A stretch of 64,000 nucleotides of DNA from Nonomuraea turcica. GTDB taxonomy: Bacteria > Actinomycetota > Actinomycetes > Streptosporangiales > Streptosporangiaceae. The translations under genes and the position numbers were made by a program. The stretch spans positions 186,001 to 250,000 of the forward strand of contig NZ_JAUZQF010000006.1 in NCBI RefSeq assembly GCF_030718205.1, read 5' to 3'. A model generated the notes under the pieces. It did not search any database, was not told the origin of the DNA, and worked only from the letters and a program-made list of their open reading frames with translations. Every line of letters starts with the position of its first letter. Position 1 is the first letter of the stretch. Of this stretch, positions 43,380-52,860 are shown in pieces.

Positions 43380-44309
43380 GTGAGAGTGGCCTTCGTCGGC
43401 AAGGGCGGCAGCGGCAAGACCACGATGTCGGCCCTGTTCGCACGGCACGTGGCGAGCCAGGGCGCGCCCGTGGTCGCCATGGACGCCGACATCAACCAGC
43501 ACCTGGCCCTGGTCCTCGGCCTCGACCGGCAGCCCGAGCCGCTCGGTGCCCATCTCACCGAGATCAAGGACCGCCTCCGCGGCGCCAACCCCCGCATTTC
43601 CTCCGCCGCGGCCATGGTCAAGACCACCCCGCCGGGGCGCGGCTCCACGCTGCTGAGCTTCAAGGACCTGGCCGCAGACCCCTACGGCCTCACCACGCCC
43701 GACGGCGTGCGCCTGCTGGCCACCGGCCCGTTCACCGAGGAAGACCTCGGCGTGGCCTGCTACCACTCCAAGGTCGGCGCGGTGGAGCTGCTGCTCAACC
43801 ACCTGATCGACGGCCCGGGCGAATACGTCGTGGTGGACATGACGGCGGGGGCCGACTCCTTCGCCTCGGGCCTGTTCACCCGCTTCGACCTGACGTTCCT
43901 CGTCGCTGAGCCCACGCTGCAGGGCGTAGGCGTCTACCGGCAATATCGCGACTACGCCGCCAAGCACGACGTCGCGCTCGCCGTCATCGGTAACAAGGTC
44001 CACGACCGGTCCGACGTCGACTTCCTGCGCGAGCACGTGGGCGACGACCTGCTCACCTGGATGGAGCACTCGGCCGCCGTGCGCGCCATGGAGCAGGGCC
44101 GCCACTTCACGCTCGACGACCTGGAGCCGGTCAACGCCGACGCGCTGGCCCTGCTCCGCAAGACCCTCGACGAGCAGGACAAGGACTGGGAGCGCTTCGG
44201 CCGGCAGACCGTCGAGTTCCACCTGCGCAACGCCCGCGCATGGGCCAACGAGCGGACCGGGACCGACCTCGCCGAGCAGGTGGACCCGGACTTCGTCTAC
44301 GGCCCCTGA
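43380..44309 (+). CDS. CooC/ParA-like deviant-Walker ATPase
   Basis: 309 residues: a deviant Walker A motif at the N-terminus (FVGKGGSGKTTMSALFARHV), AMDADINQHLALVLGL as switch I and VVVDMTAGADSFASGL as switch II. This is the CooC/MinD/ArsA class, whose members load metal cofactors or position proteins. The GTG at 43380 follows GGAG at a spacing of about 5. The SCO5389-family gene follows 83 bases downstream on the same strand. The role is unknown; metallocentre maturation or protein positioning is possible. Confidence 0.88.
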   Translation: MRVAFVGKGGSGKTTMSALFARHVASQGAPVVAMDADINQHLALVLGLDRQPEPLGAHLTEIKDRLRGANPRISSAAAMVKTTPPGRGSTLLSFKDLAADPYGLTTPDGVRLLATGPFTEEDLGVACYHSKVGAVELLLNHLIDGPGEYVVVDMTAGADSFASGLFTRFDLTFLVAEPTLQGVGVYRQYRDYAAKHDVALAVIGNKVHDRSDVDFLREHVGDDLLTWMEHSAAVRAMEQGRHFTLDDLEPVNADALALLRKTLDEQDKDWERFGRQTVEFHLRNARAWANERTGTDLAEQVDPDFVYGP

Positions 44310-44392
44310 TCACATGACTGTGCCCGTCAGGCATCTGGAGATTTCCCCTCGCTCACCTAGCGTCAGTTCCGACCCTTTCGAGAGGAGACAGC

Positions 44393-44779
44393 ATGTCGCT
44401 GACCGTTCCGAACGATCTGCTCGACCAAGCCAGGGCCGGTGACGTCGACGACGCGGCGTTCCTCGCCTGCGTACGCGACTCACTTCCCTACGCCTGGTCG
44501 CTGATCAGCGAGCTGGTCAAGCAGCGTGAGCACACCGGGGCCGAGTTCGCCGACAACCAGGTGCCGCCGCCGTCCGAGGAGGCCCGCGGCGAGCTCCTGC
44601 GCTGCCTGGCGAGCGACTCGATGCGCGGCGCGCTGGAGCGTCACTTCGGCGTACGGCTGGCCTTCCAGAACTGCCATCGGGTCGCGGTCTTCGACCCGGC
44701 GGCGGCCAAGGCCCTGGCCGACTTCGTCACCCCGCGAGCCCAGATCCTCAACCAGAAACCGGAGCTCGTGGACTGCTGA
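44393..44779 (+). CDS. SCO5389-family protein
   Basis: 128 residues matching the conserved actinomycete family typified by S. coelicolor SCO5389, with FADNQVPPPSEEARGELLRC, RGALERHFGVRLAFQNCHRV and a C-terminus ILNQKPELVDC. The function is unknown. GAGAGGAGAC precedes the ATG. Its 3' end overlaps the LLM oxidoreductase gene on the other strand by 32 bases. Confidence 0.85.
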   Translation: MSLTVPNDLLDQARAGDVDDAAFLACVRDSLPYAWSLISELVKQREHTGAEFADNQVPPPSEEARGELLRCLASDSMRGALERHFGVRLAFQNCHRVAVFDPAAAKALADFVTPRAQILNQKPELVDC

Positions 44780-45773
44780 GCGCTTCCGGCGAGCCGGCCA
44801 GGCCGGCTCGCCGGACCATCGGCAGCACCTCGTGCCCGAGCCGGCGCACGTTCTCCAGCGTGCGCCGGTGCTCTCCGAGGCCCTCGACCATCAGGATGAC
44901 GTGCTCGATCCCGGTGTTCGCCGCGGTACGCAGTATGGCCTCGGCGCAGTGCTCGGCCGATCCGACCGGGTGGATGCGGGTCAGCAGGTCCACGTATGCG
45001 CCGACGTCGCGCGAGGGCGCTGGCCGGCCGTCCACCGGCGTGTATCCCGCCAGCCCCGGCCCCAGCCACTTCGGCATCGACTCTTTGAGCTCGCGCACCG
45101 CCTGCGCCGTGGAGTCGGCCACGTAGCCGACGGCCGCCGCGATGTGCCCGCCGGCGCTTCCGTGGCGCGCCACCATGGACGCCTTCTCCGCGTCGCCGAT
45201 GTGCATGCCCAGCAACATCGGCAGCCCGCGCTCGGCCGCCATCGCGACGGTCGGCTCCGAGGTGCACGCGACCACCGGCCGCATGCGGGCCTCCGGCACC
45301 ATCCGCACCTCACGGAAGCGGAAGAACTCGCCCTCGGCGGCGACCCGATCCCGGGAAAGCGCGTCGAGCAAGAGGTCGAGGGACTCCCCGAACCCCCGCT
45401 CGAACCGCTCGAGACCGGTCCCGAACACCTCCAGATCCACCCACGGCCCGCCCCTGCCGACGCCGAGGGTGAACCGCCCGCCCGACAGGTGGTGCAGCAT
45501 GGCCGCCTGCTCGGCCAGCGCCACGGGATGGTGCGTGGACAACACGCTGACGGCGGTGCCGAGCCCGATCCGCGTCGTCCGGCCGGCCGCGACGGCCGCC
45601 AGCGTGATCGCGGACGGGCAGACGCCGTAGGACATGAAGTGGTGCTCGGCGATCCACGCGTCGTCGAATCCCGCCTCCTCGGCCGCCGCGATCAGCTCCA
45701 CGGTGTCGGCCAGCACCCGCCCGGCCTCCTGGCCGGGGAACTGCGCCGCGATGAGAAAGACCCCGATGCGCAC
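44748..45773 (-). CDS. LLM-class (luciferase-like) flavin/F420 oxidoreductase
   Basis: A 341-residue TIM barrel of the bacterial luciferase family: FDDAWIAEHHFMSYGVCPSA near the N-terminus, TRIGLGTAVSVLSTHHPVAL, and GRFTLGVGRGGPWVDLEVFG. It uses FMN or F420; the substrate is unknown. The start is GTG. The RNase HII gene lies upstream on the same strand with a 22-base gap. Confidence 0.88.
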   Translation of the reverse strand: MRIGVFLIAAQFPGQEAGRVLADTVELIAAAEEAGFDDAWIAEHHFMSYGVCPSAITLAAVAAGRTTRIGLGTAVSVLSTHHPVALAEQAAMLHHLSGGRFTLGVGRGGPWVDLEVFGTGLERFERGFGESLDLLLDALSRDRVAAEGEFFRFREVRMVPEARMRPVVACTSEPTVAMAAERGLPMLLGMHIGDAEKASMVARHGSAGGHIAAAVGYVADSTAQAVRELKESMPKWLGPGLAGYTPVDGRPAPSRDVGAYVDLLTRIHPVGSAEHCAEAILRTAANTGIEHVILMVEGLGEHRRTLENVRRLGHEVLPMVRRAGLAGSPEALSSPRAPVSG

Positions 45774-45795
45774 CCACCCGATGATGCCAGGCCCG

Positions 45796-46467
45796 TCAGC
45801 TGAACAGAGTGACCTGGCCCTCGCACGCGAGCGGGTCCCGATGGAGCTTCAGGTGCCGCCACTGCGGAAGATCGTCCAGGTAGGACCACGAGAGCCGGTG
45901 ATGCGGTGTGGGCCCCAGCCGGGCCAGGGCCTCCTGGTGGACCGGTGAGGGGTAGCCGGCGTTGTCGGCGAAGGCGTATTCCTCGTGCCCGATCGTCCCC
46001 ATGTAGGCGTCCCGCCGGACCTTGGCCAGCACGGACGCGGCGGCGACCGAGACGCTGGCCGCGTCCCCCTTGACCTCCAGGCGCACCGGCCAGGGGGCGC
46101 CGATGTAGTCGTGCTTGCCATCCAGGATCACCACGTCCGGGCGGGCGGGGAGCGCCTCCAGGGCGCGCCTGGCGGCCCGGCGCAGGGCCTCCGTCATGCC
46201 GAGCGTGTCGATCTCCGTGTGCGTGGCCTCGCCGTACCCGATGCCGGCCGCCCACGCGGCCAGCTCGGTCGCCAGCGGCCCGCGTCTGGCGGCGGTGAGC
46301 TGCTTGGAGTCCGTCAGTCCCAGTGGCGGCTCGGACAGGTCGGTGACGACCGCGCACACCGTGACAGGACCGGCCCAGGCGCCCCGGCCCACCTCGTCGA
46401 CGCCCGCGACCGTGCGGACGCTCGGCTGGGAGAGCAGCAACTGCTCGATCTCGTACGTCGGCCCCAT
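45796..46467 (-). CDS. rnhB: Ribonuclease HII
   Basis: 223 residues with the RNase HII signature VAGVDEVGRGAWAGPVTVCA (Asp24, Glu25, the GRG loop) and further acidic catalytic residues in LDGKHDYIG. It removes ribonucleotides and RNA from DNA:RNA hybrids. The ATG at 46467 (MGPTYEIEQLLLSQ) is chosen by family length; the frame is open upstream only as a shadow of the LysR gene. Confidence 0.95.
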   Translation of the reverse strand: MGPTYEIEQLLLSQPSVRTVAGVDEVGRGAWAGPVTVCAVVTDLSEPPLGLTDSKQLTAARRGPLATELAAWAAGIGYGEATHTEIDTLGMTEALRRAARRALEALPARPDVVILDGKHDYIGAPWPVRLEVKGDAASVSVAAASVLAKVRRDAYMGTIGHEEYAFADNAGYPSPVHQEALARLGPTPHHRLSWSYLDDLPQWRHLKLHRDPLACEGQVTLFS

Positions 46468-46513
46468 GACAGCAGACGCTACCGCCAGCGGCGTTCTCCC
46501 CGGGTGCCGAAAC

Positions 46514-47467
46514 CTAGTCGTCGTCGGTCCTGTGCCGATCCGCCAGCCGCAACGGCTCCAGGTCGGCGGCGATGTACCGGGCGGCCACGTGGATCGCCCG
46601 CAGCGTGACCGACACCGAGGGCCGGTGCACGCTGGAGCCCCGGGCCACGGCGTGCACGTCGCGCCCGACCGGATTACCGGGGAAATGGCGCACGGCGAGC
46701 CCGCGTATCCCTGCCGACAGCGCGAGCGCGGGCACGGCGGCGATGCCGATGCCCTTGGCGACGAGCGAGAGTATCGTCCCAAGTCCCTCGAACTCCCACG
46801 GCGTCGGCCGGGTGCCGCCCACGTCCACCAGTAGCCGGTCCACCGCCAGCCGCGACGGCTCACCGTCAGGCGTGGCCATCCACGGCTCGTCCCGCAGCTC
46901 GCGCAGATCGAGCGGCACGTCAGGATCGGCCAGGCGATGTTTACGCGGCACCACCAGCACCAGGGGATCGCGCAGCAGCGGGAAGACGCGCAGGCTCTCG
47001 CTGTCGCGGACGCGCCCGTACCAGTCGTCGACCAGCGCGATGTCCACCTCCCCCGACTGCACCTCCCGCATGCCCCGCCCTGACCTGCTCTGCCGCAGCC
47101 GCAGCGTCAGATCGGTGTGCCGGCGCAACGTGCGCGCCAGCGCGGGCGCGAAGGCCACCGCCGCCGTGGGGAACGCGGTGAGCACGACCCGCCCCGCCGG
47201 GGTGCCCGCGTGCGCCGACAGGTCGGACTCGGCCTCCTCGACCATGGACAGGATCCGCTCGGCGTGTGCGACCAGCCGGCGGCCCGCATCGGTGAGCTCG
47301 GCACTGCGCGCGGTGCGGTCGATCAGGGCCGTGCCGGTCTCCCGTTCAAGCGCCACGAGTTGTTGCGAAACCGCCGACGGGCTGTAGCCGAGCGACGCGG
47401 CGGTCGCGGCGATGCTGCCCCGACGGGCGAATTCGCAGATCAGCACCAAACGTCGCAATTCGAGCAT
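46514..47467 (-). CDS. LysR-family transcriptional regulator
   Basis: 317 residues: a LysR helix-turn-helix (LVLICEFARRGSIAATAASL, SPSAVSQQLVALERETGTAL) and an effector domain from GRVVLTAFPTAAVAFAP. It is divergent from the aminotransferase gene with a strong palindrome between, so it probably controls that gene. Confidence 0.9.
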   Translation of the reverse strand: MLELRRLVLICEFARRGSIAATAASLGYSPSAVSQQLVALERETGTALIDRTARSAELTDAGRRLVAHAERILSMVEEAESDLSAHAGTPAGRVVLTAFPTAAVAFAPALARTLRRHTDLTLRLRQSRSGRGMREVQSGEVDIALVDDWYGRVRDSESLRVFPLLRDPLVLVVPRKHRLADPDVPLDLRELRDEPWMATPDGEPSRLAVDRLLVDVGGTRPTPWEFEGLGTILSLVAKGIGIAAVPALALSAGIRGLAVRHFPGNPVGRDVHAVARGSSVHRPSVSVTLRAIHVAARYIAADLEPLRLADRHRTDDD

Positions 47468-47487
47468 CGGACTTCCTTATGCCTACC

Positions 47488-47510
47488 CACCAAAAGCCTC
47501 GCTTGTGGTG
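47488..47510. promoter_or_regulatory. LysR operator candidate
   Basis: CACCAAAAGC (47488-47497), CTC, GCTTGTGGTG (47501-47510): a 23-bp inverted repeat with one mismatch pair, midway between the divergent LysR and aminotransferase starts. Confidence 0.65.
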
Positions 47511-47546
47511 ATGCCTTCATCCAACCACCCTGGGAACGTGACAACT

Positions 47547-48782
47547 ATGAGCGTGACCCTCTCCGCCACTTTGGCGGCAAATGAGGACATCGAGCGAAGA
47601 CGACGCGCCGGGGAACGTGTGCTGCACTTGGCCTTCGGTGAGGCGGGGCTGCCCGTCCACCCGGCGCTGCGCGACAAGCTGGCCGCCGCATCAGAACGCA
47701 ACGGCTACGGGCCGGTCGCGGGGGCGCCCGAGTTGCGGGCTGCGGCAGCGGGCTACTGGGAACGACGGGGGCTCATCACCGACCCCGGGCTGGTCGTCTG
47801 CGGACCGGGCAGCAAGTCGCTGCTGTACGGCCTGCTCCTGGCGATCGGCGGAGACATCGTCCTGCCCATGCCCAGCTGGGTCAGCTACGCCGCACAGGCC
47901 GACCTTGTGGGCTCGCGCCCGATCCTGGTGCCCGCACCACCAGGAGAGGGCGGAGTTCCGGACCCCGATCTCGTGGCCGCCGAAGTGCATCTGGCCAGGG
48001 CCCAGGGCAGGACCGTGAGATCCGTGCTGGTCACGCTGCCCGACAACCCGACGGGACGGCTGGCCACGCCGGAGAGCATCCGCCGCCTGGTGGACCTCGC
48101 CCGAGAGCTCGACTTGATGATCATCTCGGACGAGATCTATCGGGATCTGATGCACGACCCGGACCTGCCGTACACCTCGCCTGCCGATCTCGCGCCCGAG
48201 CGCACGATCATCACCACCGGGCTGAGCAAGAGCCTGGCGCTGGGCGGCTGGCGGATCGGCGTGGCCAGGCTGCCCGCGGGCGCACACGCGCTGCACAGGC
48301 AACTACTGGCGGTGGCCAGCGAGATCTGGTCGGCGCCCGCCGCACCCGTCCAGGAGGCCGCGGCCTACGCCTTCGAGGAGCCCGCGGAGCTGACCCGGCG
48401 CATCGCGCTCAGTCGCCGGCTGCACGGCACGGTGGCGCGGGCGGTCTATGAGAGGTTCACCGAGATCGGCGCCGCCGTGCCGGTGCCGCAGGGCGGTTTC
48501 TATCTCTATCCCGATCTGAGCCACCTGCGACTCGGCGGCTCCGCCGAGATCACCAAGATCCTGCTGGAGGAGCACGGCATCGGCGTCCTGCCCGGCCACG
48601 CGTTCGGCGACGACCCGGCCGCGGCCAGGATGCGGGTGGCGGTCAGCCTCCTCTACGGCGAGACCACCGAACAACGCATGGCCGCTCTGACCAGCCAAGA
48701 CCCGCTCCAACTGCCGTGGATCGCGGGCAGCCTCGACCATCTGTCGACGGGTCTGAAGGAGCTCGCTCTGGTACGGCACTGA
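47547..48782 (+). CDS. PLP-dependent aminotransferase, class I/II
   Basis: 411 residues of aspartate-aminotransferase fold type I: GPVAGAPELRAAAAGYWERR, VTLPDNPTGRLATPES, DEIYRDLM, and the PLP lysine in TGLSKSLALGGWRIG. Fold and motifs fit an aspartate/aromatic-type aminotransferase; the substrate is unknown. ATG 47547 is preferred on family length; an in-frame ATG lies at 47514 but falls close to the operator. Confidence 0.9.
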   Translation: MSVTLSATLAANEDIERRRRAGERVLHLAFGEAGLPVHPALRDKLAAASERNGYGPVAGAPELRAAAAGYWERRGLITDPGLVVCGPGSKSLLYGLLLAIGGDIVLPMPSWVSYAAQADLVGSRPILVPAPPGEGGVPDPDLVAAEVHLARAQGRTVRSVLVTLPDNPTGRLATPESIRRLVDLARELDLMIISDEIYRDLMHDPDLPYTSPADLAPERTIITTGLSKSLALGGWRIGVARLPAGAHALHRQLLAVASEIWSAPAAPVQEAAAYAFEEPAELTRRIALSRRLHGTVARAVYERFTEIGAAVPVPQGGFYLYPDLSHLRLGGSAEITKILLEEHGIGVLPGHAFGDDPAAARMRVAVSLLYGETTEQRMAALTSQDPLQLPWIAGSLDHLSTGLKELALVRH

Positions 48783-48952
48783 CCACTGCCCGGGCGCCAT
48801 GTCACAGTTAGGCGAATCTTTCCCCAAGAACAGGTTTACCATCCCTCAAAAGGGGGCTCTGACCTGCGGAAACACCCTGTCTGCAGAAACCTGCAAAAGA
48901 TCTTCCTAACTGCATGGTTACGTGCACGGTGCGCACCCTCCATCATGTGCAC

Positions 48953-49597
48953 ATGCCCGCTCTTGTCACCCTGTCCGGGCGCTCCGTGCGCCTGGAACCT
49001 CTCAGCCTCGCGGCGGTCGATGACCTTGTCGCGGCGGCGGGTGAAGACCGTTCCACATACGCCTTCACTCGTGTCCCGCATGGCCGGGACGAGATGGTCT
49101 CCTACGTGGAGGCCGCTATGGCTGAGCAGGCGGAGGGCCGCACGTTGCCCTTCGCCATCCGGTGGCTGAACACCGACCGCGTGGTCGGTGCCACCCGTCT
49201 CATGCACCTGGAGTATTGGCAGGGCCCCATGCCCTGGCCTCCGGGTGCACGCGGTGCGGTGGGCGATGTCCCGTCCGTGGCCGACATCGGTTACACCTGG
49301 CTGGGCGCCTGCGCCCAGGGCACGGGGGTTAACCGGGAGAGCAAGTTCCTCATGCTCTCGCTCGCCTTCGAGACATGGAACGTCCACCGCATCACCCTGA
49401 AAGCAGACGTACGCAACACCAGATCCCGGGCCGCCATCGAGGCCCTCGGCGCACACTTCGACGGGGTGCGGCGAGCGGATAGCCGAGGCGCCGACAACAC
49501 GGTCCGAGATACCGCGTTCTACTCGATCCTGAACTCCGAATGGCCGCTCGTGCGGGAGCGCCTGGCCATGCGGCTGGGACTGGTCGAGGCAGCCTGA
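48953..49597 (+). CDS. GNAT acetyltransferase, RimJ/RimL type
   Basis: 214 residues: LSGRSVRLEPLSLAAVDDLV, IGYTWLGACAQGTGVNRESK (acetyl-CoA loop region) and KADVRNTRSRAAIEALGAHF, as in RimJ/RimL-like protein and small-molecule N-acetyltransferases. The ATG at 48953 is in the usual family position; 48914 is an earlier ATG. Neither has a clear ribosome-binding site. A strong terminator follows. Confidence 0.87.
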   Translation: MPALVTLSGRSVRLEPLSLAAVDDLVAAAGEDRSTYAFTRVPHGRDEMVSYVEAAMAEQAEGRTLPFAIRWLNTDRVVGATRLMHLEYWQGPMPWPPGARGAVGDVPSVADIGYTWLGACAQGTGVNRESKFLMLSLAFETWNVHRITLKADVRNTRSRAAIEALGAHFDGVRRADSRGADNTVRDTAFYSILNSEWPLVRERLAMRLGLVEAA

Positions 49598-49612
49598 GAA
49601 CCCGTCCACCAC

Positions 49613-49651
49613 GGCCCCGCCCCAGTTTCCTGGGCGGGGCCGGTATTTTTT
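49613..49651 (+). terminator. Rho-independent terminator
   Basis: GGCCCCGCCC (49613-49622) pairs perfectly with GGGCGGGGCC (49632-49641) around a 9-base loop, and a run of T follows at 49646-49651. It closes the GNAT gene and isolates the AfsR-type regulator. Confidence 0.92.
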
Positions 49652-49854
49652 CCTGCCTGCCGTCGCTCTGCATGACACGCCCCCGCGGTGCGTCATGGCC
49701 CAAGCCGACACCCATCAGCATCCGGGGGCATGCTCAACACCTAATTAAAGGCGGATCAACAGGTCAGTTAACGATCAACCTGGATCTAGGTGACGGGCAA
49801 GGATAGACCTATCATTTGGTAACAAATCGTTCCATTGGCTTGGAGACAGACGGC

Positions 49855-52800
49855 ATGGCTGGTCAGAGCGTTGAGGGCGGGCTGCGGTTCGCCGTGCTCG
49901 GTCCTGTCCGCGCGTGGCGTGATGGCCAGGAACTCGACCTGGGCACCCCGCTGCAGCGTTCCATTCTCGGCATGCTGCTCCTGCGGGAAGGCCGCGCGGT
50001 CACACCCAACGAGATGATCGACGCGGTCTGGGGCGAGGAGGCCCCGCCGCGCGCCCTGGGAGCACTGCGCACCTACGTCTCCAGGCTGCGTACGGTGCTC
50101 GAGCCGGAGCGGCCGGCCCGCTCCCGTCCGGAGCTGCTGACCTCCATAGGCCGGGGCTACGCGCTGCGCCTGCCCGAGGACGGGCTGGACCTGACCAGGT
50201 TCGAGCGCGGCATCGCCGGCGCCGAGACCGCGCGTAAGGGCGGCCGGCTGCGCGAGGCCGCCGAGGGGCTGCGGGCCGCGCTCGCGTTGTTCGAGGGCGA
50301 GCCGCTGGGCGGCGCCGTGGGACCGTACGCCGAGCACCAGCGCGATCGGCTGATCGAGCGGCGCATCAGCGTGGTCGAGACGCTCATGGACGTGGACCTG
50401 GAGCTGGGCAACCACGCGAAGATCGTCTCCGAGCTGATCGCGCTGACCGCGGACCACCCGCTGCGCGAGCGGCTGCGTGCCCAGCTCATGCTGGCCCTCT
50501 ACCGGTGCGGGCGGCAGGGCGACGCGCTCAACGTCTTCACCGAGACCCGCGAGGCGCTGATCGACGAGCTCGGCATCGAGCCGGGGCCCGAGCTGGCCGC
50601 GCTGCACCAGCGCATCCTGGCCGCCGACCCGGCGCTCGCCGCCGCGCCCCTCGCCGCCGAGGCGCACGCCGACGAGCCCGCCGGCGAGGAGGAGCCGCCG
50701 CACCCGCACGAGCTGCCCCGGCCCGCCCAGTTGCCCGCCGCCGTCAACGACTTCACCGGCCGCAAGGAACTGGCCGGACGCCTGCGCTCGCTGCTGTCGG
50801 TCCAGCCGTCCTCGGCCGAGGGCGTGCCGGTCGCGGCGATCTCCGGCATCGGCGGCGTCGGCAAGACCACGCTGGCCGTGCACGTGGCGCACGCGGCGGA
50901 CGACCTGTTCCCCGACGGCCAGCTCTATGCCGACCTGCAGGGCTACACCGACGAGGCGACCGCGCCCGAGTCGGCGCTCGGCGGGTTCCTGCGCGCGCTC
51001 GGCATCCCGCCGGACGTGATCCCCGACGGGCTCGCGGAGCGGTCGGCGCTGTTCCGGTCGATCCTGGCCGACCGCCGCATCCTCGTGCTGCTGGACAACG
51101 CCCGTGACGCCCGGCAGGTCGCCCCGCTGCTGCCGGGCTCGCCCGGATGCGCGGCCATCGTGACCAGCCGGGGCAAGCTGGCCGACCTGCCGTCGGCCAG
51201 GCTCATCGACCTGGACGTGTTGGAGCCGGACGAGGCGTTGTCGCTGTTCGCGGCGGTGGCCGGGCCCGAGCGGGTGGCGGCCGAGCACGGCGCGGCCATG
51301 GACGTGGTGGCCGCGTGCGGCTTCTTGCCGCTGGCGGTGCGGATCGTGGCCGCCAGGCTGGCCGCGCGCCCGTCGTGGACGGTGGCCTCGCTGGTGCCCA
51401 GGCTGGCCGACGAGCAGCGCCGCCTGGATGAGATGCGGGTGGGCAACCTGGCCGTGGAGGCCACCTTCGCGCTCGGCTACGGGCAGCTGGACCCCGCCCA
51501 GGCGCGGGCGTTCCGGCTGCTGTCGCTGCCCAGCGGACCCGGCATCTCCGCCGGTGCCGCGGCGGCCGTGTTGGGGATGAGCGCGTTCGAGGCCGAGGAG
51601 GTGCTGGAGTCGCTCGTGGACGCGAGCCTGCTGGAGGCGCCCGCGCCCGGCCGCTACCGCTTCCACGACCTGCTCAAGCTGTTCGCCCGCCGCGAGCTGG
51701 CCAAGAGCGAGCGGCCGCAGGCCCGTGCCCTGGCGCTGCGCCGGCTGCTCGGCTTCTACCTGGCCTCGGCCCAGTCCGCGCATCGGCTGGCCTACGAGGG
51801 CAGCATGATCCCGGCCAATCTGGTGGTGGTCGGCAGCGGGCGGGCGTTCGGCTCCGCCGACGAGGCGGTGGCGTGGCTGATCTCCGAGGGCGACTCGTTG
51901 TTCGCGGCCATCAACCAGGCCGCCGCGACCGCGCGTACCGGAGAGCAGCTGCTGCCCGCCGCCGACCTGCTGGTCGCGATGGAGCCGCTGCTCGAGTCCG
52001 GCACCCACACGCGCGAGTTCGACCAGGGCACCCGCGCCGTGCTGGCCGGCGCGCAGAACATCGGCGATCAGGCGAGCGAACTGCGCGCCCGTTACGTGCT
52101 GGGCCGGGTCCTGTTCGCCGGCAACCGGCTGCGCGAGGCCGAGGAGCAGTTCAGGCGCGTGCACGATTTGTCGGCCGAGCGCGGCGAGAAGATCGTCATG
52201 GGCGAGGTGCTCAACGCCCTGGCCGTGGTCGTCGGCAGGCAGCGCCGCCACACCGAGGCGCTGGCGCTGTTCGACGCGGCGATGGACTTCTACCGCGAGA
52301 ACGGCGTGCCGGCCGGCGAGGCTCTGGTCCTCAGCTATTCGGCCCGCGACCACCTGGGCCTGGGGCGGCCCGAGGACGCCATCGCGGCCGCGGAGAAGGG
52401 CCTGGCCATCTTCACCGAGATCGGCAGCGGCGCCGGCACCGCCCGGGCCCGCTACCACCTCGGCATCGTCCTGTCCCGGGTCGGCCGGCTCACTGAGGCC
52501 GTGCACCACCACGCCGAGTGCCTGGCCTTCTTCCGGGCCAGCAAGCAGCGCGTCTGGGAGCAGCGCGTGTGCTCCCGGCTGGCCGAGACGTTCATCGCGG
52601 CCGAGCGTCACTCCGACGCCGTACGCCACGCCGAGCAGGCTCTGCTGGTCTCCCGCGAGATCGGCCACCCCTACGGCGAGGCGCTCTCGCTGACCGTGCT
52701 GGGCAAGGCGCTACGCGGCCTCGGCAGCGTGACGAGGAGCTCGGACTGTCTACGGCAGGCCTTCGAGATCTTCTCCAGGCTCGGCGCTCCGGAGGCCGGC

Positions 52801-52860
52801 GATCTCAAGGTCCTGCTCGACAGCCTCCCCGACCCCGCCGGGAAGGTCGTCGAGTCCTGA
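49855..52860 (+). CDS. AfsR/SARP-family regulator with NB-ARC and TPR domains
   Basis: About 1001 residues: an OmpR-type DNA-binding domain (LRFAVLGPVRAWRDGQELDL to SIGRGYALRL, ~8-100), a BTAD helical domain (~105-255), a Pro/Glu-rich linker, NB-ARC with a Walker A motif (ISGIGGVGKTTLAV, ~328-341) and LVLLDNARDARQV, then TPR repeats. This is the AfsR layout, which activates secondary metabolism. The ATG at 49855 follows GGAGA; an in-frame GTG at 49816 is the alternative. No biosynthetic cluster lies beside it, so the targets are likely remote. Confidence 0.93.
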   Translation: MAGQSVEGGLRFAVLGPVRAWRDGQELDLGTPLQRSILGMLLLREGRAVTPNEMIDAVWGEEAPPRALGALRTYVSRLRTVLEPERPARSRPELLTSIGRGYALRLPEDGLDLTRFERGIAGAETARKGGRLREAAEGLRAALALFEGEPLGGAVGPYAEHQRDRLIERRISVVETLMDVDLELGNHAKIVSELIALTADHPLRERLRAQLMLALYRCGRQGDALNVFTETREALIDELGIEPGPELAALHQRILAADPALAAAPLAAEAHADEPAGEEEPPHPHELPRPAQLPAAVNDFTGRKELAGRLRSLLSVQPSSAEGVPVAAISGIGGVGKTTLAVHVAHAADDLFPDGQLYADLQGYTDEATAPESALGGFLRALGIPPDVIPDGLAERSALFRSILADRRILVLLDNARDARQVAPLLPGSPGCAAIVTSRGKLADLPSARLIDLDVLEPDEALSLFAAVAGPERVAAEHGAAMDVVAACGFLPLAVRIVAARLAARPSWTVASLVPRLADEQRRLDEMRVGNLAVEATFALGYGQLDPAQARAFRLLSLPSGPGISAGAAAAVLGMSAFEAEEVLESLVDASLLEAPAPGRYRFHDLLKLFARRELAKSERPQARALALRRLLGFYLASAQSAHRLAYEGSMIPANLVVVGSGRAFGSADEAVAWLISEGDSLFAAINQAAATARTGEQLLPAADLLVAMEPLLESGTHTREFDQGTRAVLAGAQNIGDQASELRARYVLGRVLFAGNRLREAEEQFRRVHDLSAERGEKIVMGEVLNALAVVVGRQRRHTEALALFDAAMDFYRENGVPAGEALVLSYSARDHLGLGRPEDAIAAAEKGLAIFTEIGSGAGTARARYHLGIVLSRVGRLTEAVHHHAECLAFFRASKQRVWEQRVCSRLAETFIAAERHSDAVRHAEQALLVSREIGHPYGEALSLTVLGKALRGLGSVTRSSDCLRQAFEIFSRLGAPEAGDLKVLLDSLPDPAGKVVES

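Noticed and set aside
49640..49800. Mobile-element ends near the terminator and AfsR promoter
   Set aside because: No paired inverted repeats, target duplication or transposase fragment could be found.
49786..52668. 960-codon minus-strand open frame opposite the AfsR-type gene
   Set aside because: Gln/Arg/Gly-rich shadow; the AfsR domains and TPR repeats are clear on the plus strand.
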